Shown here one piece after another: positions 4,188-6,236 of a DNA stretch of 6,236 bases. Below the pieces are notes generated by a model. The model ran no database searches. It worked only from the letters and a program-made list of their open reading frames with translations, and was not told the origin of the DNA. Both the position numbers and the translations under genes were made by a program. This DNA is from Candidatus Kapaibacterium sp. (GTDB lineage: Bacteria; Bacteroidota; Ignavibacteria; Kapaibacteriales; HRBIN21). Location of the stretch: positions 1 through 6,236 of the forward strand of contig JANWXA010000085.1 in assembly GCA_025055465.1 (NCBI GenBank), given 5' to 3'. The number at the start of each line of letters is the position of its first letter. Within the stretch, counting starts at the first letter, position 1.

Positions 4188-5857
4188 TGCTCCGTGTGAG
4201 TACGGGGATCGGTCTCGCAGTGTTTGGGTTTCTCGCTGCAGAAGCTTCCTTGTTGACGGCGTTACGGGAAGAATTGGAGCGGAACGCTGCCGCACTGCGA
4301 AAGCAAGTTCAACCGGCTTACTTTGTGGCTTACCAAGTGACAGACCTGCAAACAGTAACTGTGGAGGCGCAGGCGGGAAAGCTACGGCGTTCGCTTCACC
4401 AGCGCTCACGATGGCTCGATGTGGATGTACGGGTGGGTAGCTATGAGCTGGATAATACACGCCCTCTCCAAGAAGCTTTCCGTCTTGGTGAGCGGACGTA
4501 CCCCGTCCAACTTCCCCTCGGGGAGGATGGGGGAGCGATTCGCCACTTAGTCTGGCAGGCGACGATGAACGCATACGATCGAGCTGCGGAGGAATATGCG
4601 AAAGTGGTCGCAGGGCGATCGGTGCGGGTTCAAGAATCCGATAGTGTCCCGGATTTCTCTCGTGAACAGCCTCGGCGGGATAGGCGCCTTAGACCGCATC
4701 TTCAGGTAGACACGGCTGTGTGGGCGCGCCGTCTGCGGGAATTGTCAGCGCTATTTGCCGACCACCCCTGGATCTATAGCCATCGGGTCAGTCTTCAGGC
4801 CAACTCTGTGCAGAAATTCCTCCTCAACACCGAAGGGACAGAGCTGGCGTGGTCAGAGCAGGCTATCTTCCTGAGCATTTCCGCACAAACACGGGCAGAT
4901 GATGGTATGGAACTGCCATTATATCGCACATACTTTGCCTTCCAGTTTGAAGAGCTCCCCTCTCTGGAGCGAATTCAGAAGGATATCGTGCGGATGATAG
5001 AGCTACTACGCCGTCTTCGAGAAGCGGCGGTTCTGGAGACATACTCCGGCCCGGCCATTCTCAGCGGAGAGGCTGCTGGGGTTTTTTTCCACGAGATCCT
5101 GGGGCACCGCGTAGAGGGACATCGGCAAAAGGATCCGGGCTCAGCCCAGATGTTGCGCGACCTTCTGGGGAAGCAGATTCTCCCATCTTTTCTGGACGTC
5201 GTATTTGATCCGACACAGCGCTACCGGGATGGAATCCCGCTGGCGGGCAGTTATCCGTACGACGACGAGGGAGTGCCAGGGCAGCGCGTTCTGGTTGTGG
5301 AGCGGGGCATATTGCGGGGATTCATACTCAACCGTACCCCAGTTCCGGGCTTTTCCCAATCTAATGGCCATGGACGCCGTCAGTCGGGCCTGAGCTCAGT
5401 GGCACGCCAGTCCAATCTCCTGGTGTTGGCCCGTGAAACCGTGTCGCCCGGCCAACTCCGTCTGCTTCTGCGTGAAGAATGTCGCCGACAGGGGAAAGAG
5501 TTTGGGTTGCTTTTCGACGTGGTGGAGGGAGGATTCACCTTTACTGCCCGCACGATTCCCAACGCTTTCAATGTTATGCCTCTGGTGGTCTATAAGGTCT
5601 ATGCAGATGAGCGCCCCGATGAGTTAGTTCGTGGGATAGATTTGATCGGCACGCCCCTAATGACTTTCGCCCATATCGTGGCAGCGGGATCCGACGTAGG
5701 AATCTTCAACGGGATCTGTGGGGCAGAGTCAGGCAGTGTGCCAGTGTCATCCAGTTCACCCAGCTTGCTGGTGAGCCGGATCGAGGTCCAGAAGAAAGCA
5801 AAGTCCGACGAACGCCCGCCGATATTGCCACCACCGTCTGTCCAACCGGCCCTGTGA
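4187..5857 (+). CDS. Exported TldD/PmbA family metalloprotease (TldD-like, HExxxH)
   Basis: This is a member of the TldD/PmbA (peptidase U62) family; in E. coli, TldD and TldE form a cytosolic heterodimeric metalloprotease that trims unfolded peptides such as microcin B17 precursor and CcdA. In this 556-residue protein, residues 1-20 look like a signal peptide: Arg3, a hydrophobic core and AEA before Ser21. This implies export. The N-terminal domain shows RSRWLDVDVRVGSYELDNT. FLLNTEGTEL leads into the catalytic part GEAAGVFFHEILGHRVEGH, with HExxxH at His302, Glu303 and His307. YPYDDEGVPGQR, SNGHGRRQ, and the conserved Cys511 (GICGAESGSVPVS), a third metal ligand by analogy with E. coli TldD, follow. 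A proline-rich tail (PPILPPPSVQPAL) ends it. The catalytic motif is encoded over a run of seven T residues (5082-5088), but the frame is intact. Its homologue starts 6 nt downstream. The substrate is unknown. Confidence 0.9.
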   Translation: MLRVSTGIGLAVFGFLAAEASLLTALREELERNAAALRKQVQPAYFVAYQVTDLQTVTVEAQAGKLRRSLHQRSRWLDVDVRVGSYELDNTRPLQEAFRLGERTYPVQLPLGEDGGAIRHLVWQATMNAYDRAAEEYAKVVAGRSVRVQESDSVPDFSREQPRRDRRLRPHLQVDTAVWARRLRELSALFADHPWIYSHRVSLQANSVQKFLLNTEGTELAWSEQAIFLSISAQTRADDGMELPLYRTYFAFQFEELPSLERIQKDIVRMIELLRRLREAAVLETYSGPAILSGEAAGVFFHEILGHRVEGHRQKDPGSAQMLRDLLGKQILPSFLDVVFDPTQRYRDGIPLAGSYPYDDEGVPGQRVLVVERGILRGFILNRTPVPGFSQSNGHGRRQSGLSSVARQSNLLVLARETVSPGQLRLLLREECRRQGKEFGLLFDVVEGGFTFTARTIPNAFNVMPLVVYKVYADERPDELVRGIDLIGTPLMTFAHIVAAGSDVGIFNGICGAESGSVPVSSSSPSLLVSRIEVQKKAKSDERPPILPPPSVQPAL

Positions 5858-5863
5858 AATAGC

Positions 5864-6236
5864 ATGCGCCGCCTCGTACTTGGGATATGGCTACTGGGGA
5901 ACGTCTGCGCAGGACAAACGTGGAATCCGCCGCGGACGGAAAACCTCTTCCGGGCAATGGAGCGCGAGCTCGAACGGGCATCTGAACTTTTGCGGCTGGA
6001 GGGAGCGCCAGCACCATATTTCGTGGAGTATCGCCTGCAGTATCGGGCCGCACTGGTAGCACAGGCGGTACTGGGAGAGATAGTGGAGTCGGCAGACAAT
6101 CCACGGATAACTCTCACAGTAGGGGTTCGGGTCGGGACCCCGGAGGTAGACAATACCAACATTGCTGCTGTTAGTTTCTTGCTCTTTGCTTCAGCCTCTT
6201 CGCGGGAGACGTACCGCCAACGCATCCTACCTATTG
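5864..6236 (+). CDS. Second exported TldD/PmbA-type protein, N-terminal part only (cut by window end)
   Basis: An open frame begins at ATG 5864, 6 nt after the TldD-like stop, and continues without a stop through the right edge (124 complete codons). The first 17 residues (MRRLVLGIWLLGNVCAG) form a probable type I signal peptide: two Arg, a hydrophobic core, and VCA before Gly at the -3/-1 positions. The next stretch matches the N-terminal domain of the preceding protein: LFRAMERELERASELL against LLTALREELERNAAAL, APYFVEYRL against PAYFVAYQV, and LTVGVRVGTPEVDNTN against LDVDVRVGSYELDNTR. It is thus a diverged tandem paralogue, likely the partner subunit. Whether it keeps HExxxH cannot be seen. 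The ATG lacks a good Shine-Dalgarno site, which suggests coupling to the upstream gene. Confidence 0.82.
   Translation, partial: MRRLVLGIWLLGNVCAGQTWNPPRTENLFRAMERELERASELLRLEGAPAPYFVEYRLQYRAALVAQAVLGEIVESADNPRITLTVGVRVGTPEVDNTNIAAVSFLLFASASSRETYRQRILPI

Noticed and set aside
3972..4574. 200-residue - strand open frame
   Set aside because: It spans the end of gpmA and the start of the TldD-like gene in antisense, both of which have strong family motifs; its own translation shows none.
5864..5917. Lipobox (lipoprotein signal) at GNVC in the second TldD-type protein
   Set aside because: The residue before Cys is Val and not Gly, Ala or Ser, so a type I signal peptide cleaved after VCA fits better.
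5599..6225. 208-residue - strand open frame
   Set aside because: It is antisense to the conserved C-terminal part of the TldD-like protein and to the second TldD-type gene; it is Ser/Arg-rich without motifs.

Overview
This is a bacterial window of roughly 55% GC in which every credible gene lies on the + strand. It begins with about 300 bases where no gene is recognised. These carry two long inverted repeats and a good sigma-70-type promoter (TTGATA, 17 nt, TACAAT at 283-311). A dense co-directional gene string then runs to the right edge: rpsF (S6), rplI (L9), a TIGR01777/YfcH-type NAD(P)-binding protein, panD, a GlmU-type nucleotidyltransferase without its acetyltransferase half, gpmA, an exported TldD-like metalloprotease, and the start of a second exported TldD/PmbA-type protein cut off at 6236.

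Spacing suggests one long operon or two overlapping units. The gaps are 15 nt (rpsF-rplI), 1 nt (rplI to the SDR gene), 89 nt (SDR to panD, the only gap with room for an internal promoter), 30 nt (panD-glmU), 7 nt (glmU-gpmA), a 1-nt stop/start overlap (gpmA to TldD-like) and 6 nt (between the two TldD-like genes). No convincing intrinsic terminator was seen.

The genes cover growth functions: ribosome assembly (S6, L9), coenzyme A precursor supply (PanD makes beta-alanine), envelope precursor supply (UDP-GlcNAc), central glycolysis (phosphoglycerate mutase), and what looks like a secreted two-subunit TldD/TldE-type protease. The mix is housekeeping, with no sign of phage, insertion sequences or CRISPR.

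The lineage cannot be fixed from this window. Shine-Dalgarno sites, some GTG starts, moderate GC and the signal-peptide-bearing TldD-like pair would suit a Bacteroidota/Chlorobiota-side lineage such as Ignavibacteria or Kapabacteria, but this is a guess. The most notable points are the absence of rpsR between rpsF and rplI, a gene-encoded poly-glutamate tail on S6, the acetyltransferase-less GlmU, the exported TldD-like pair, and a structured stretch of unknown function upstream of the promoter. I did not find a clearly new multi-gene defence or mobile system.
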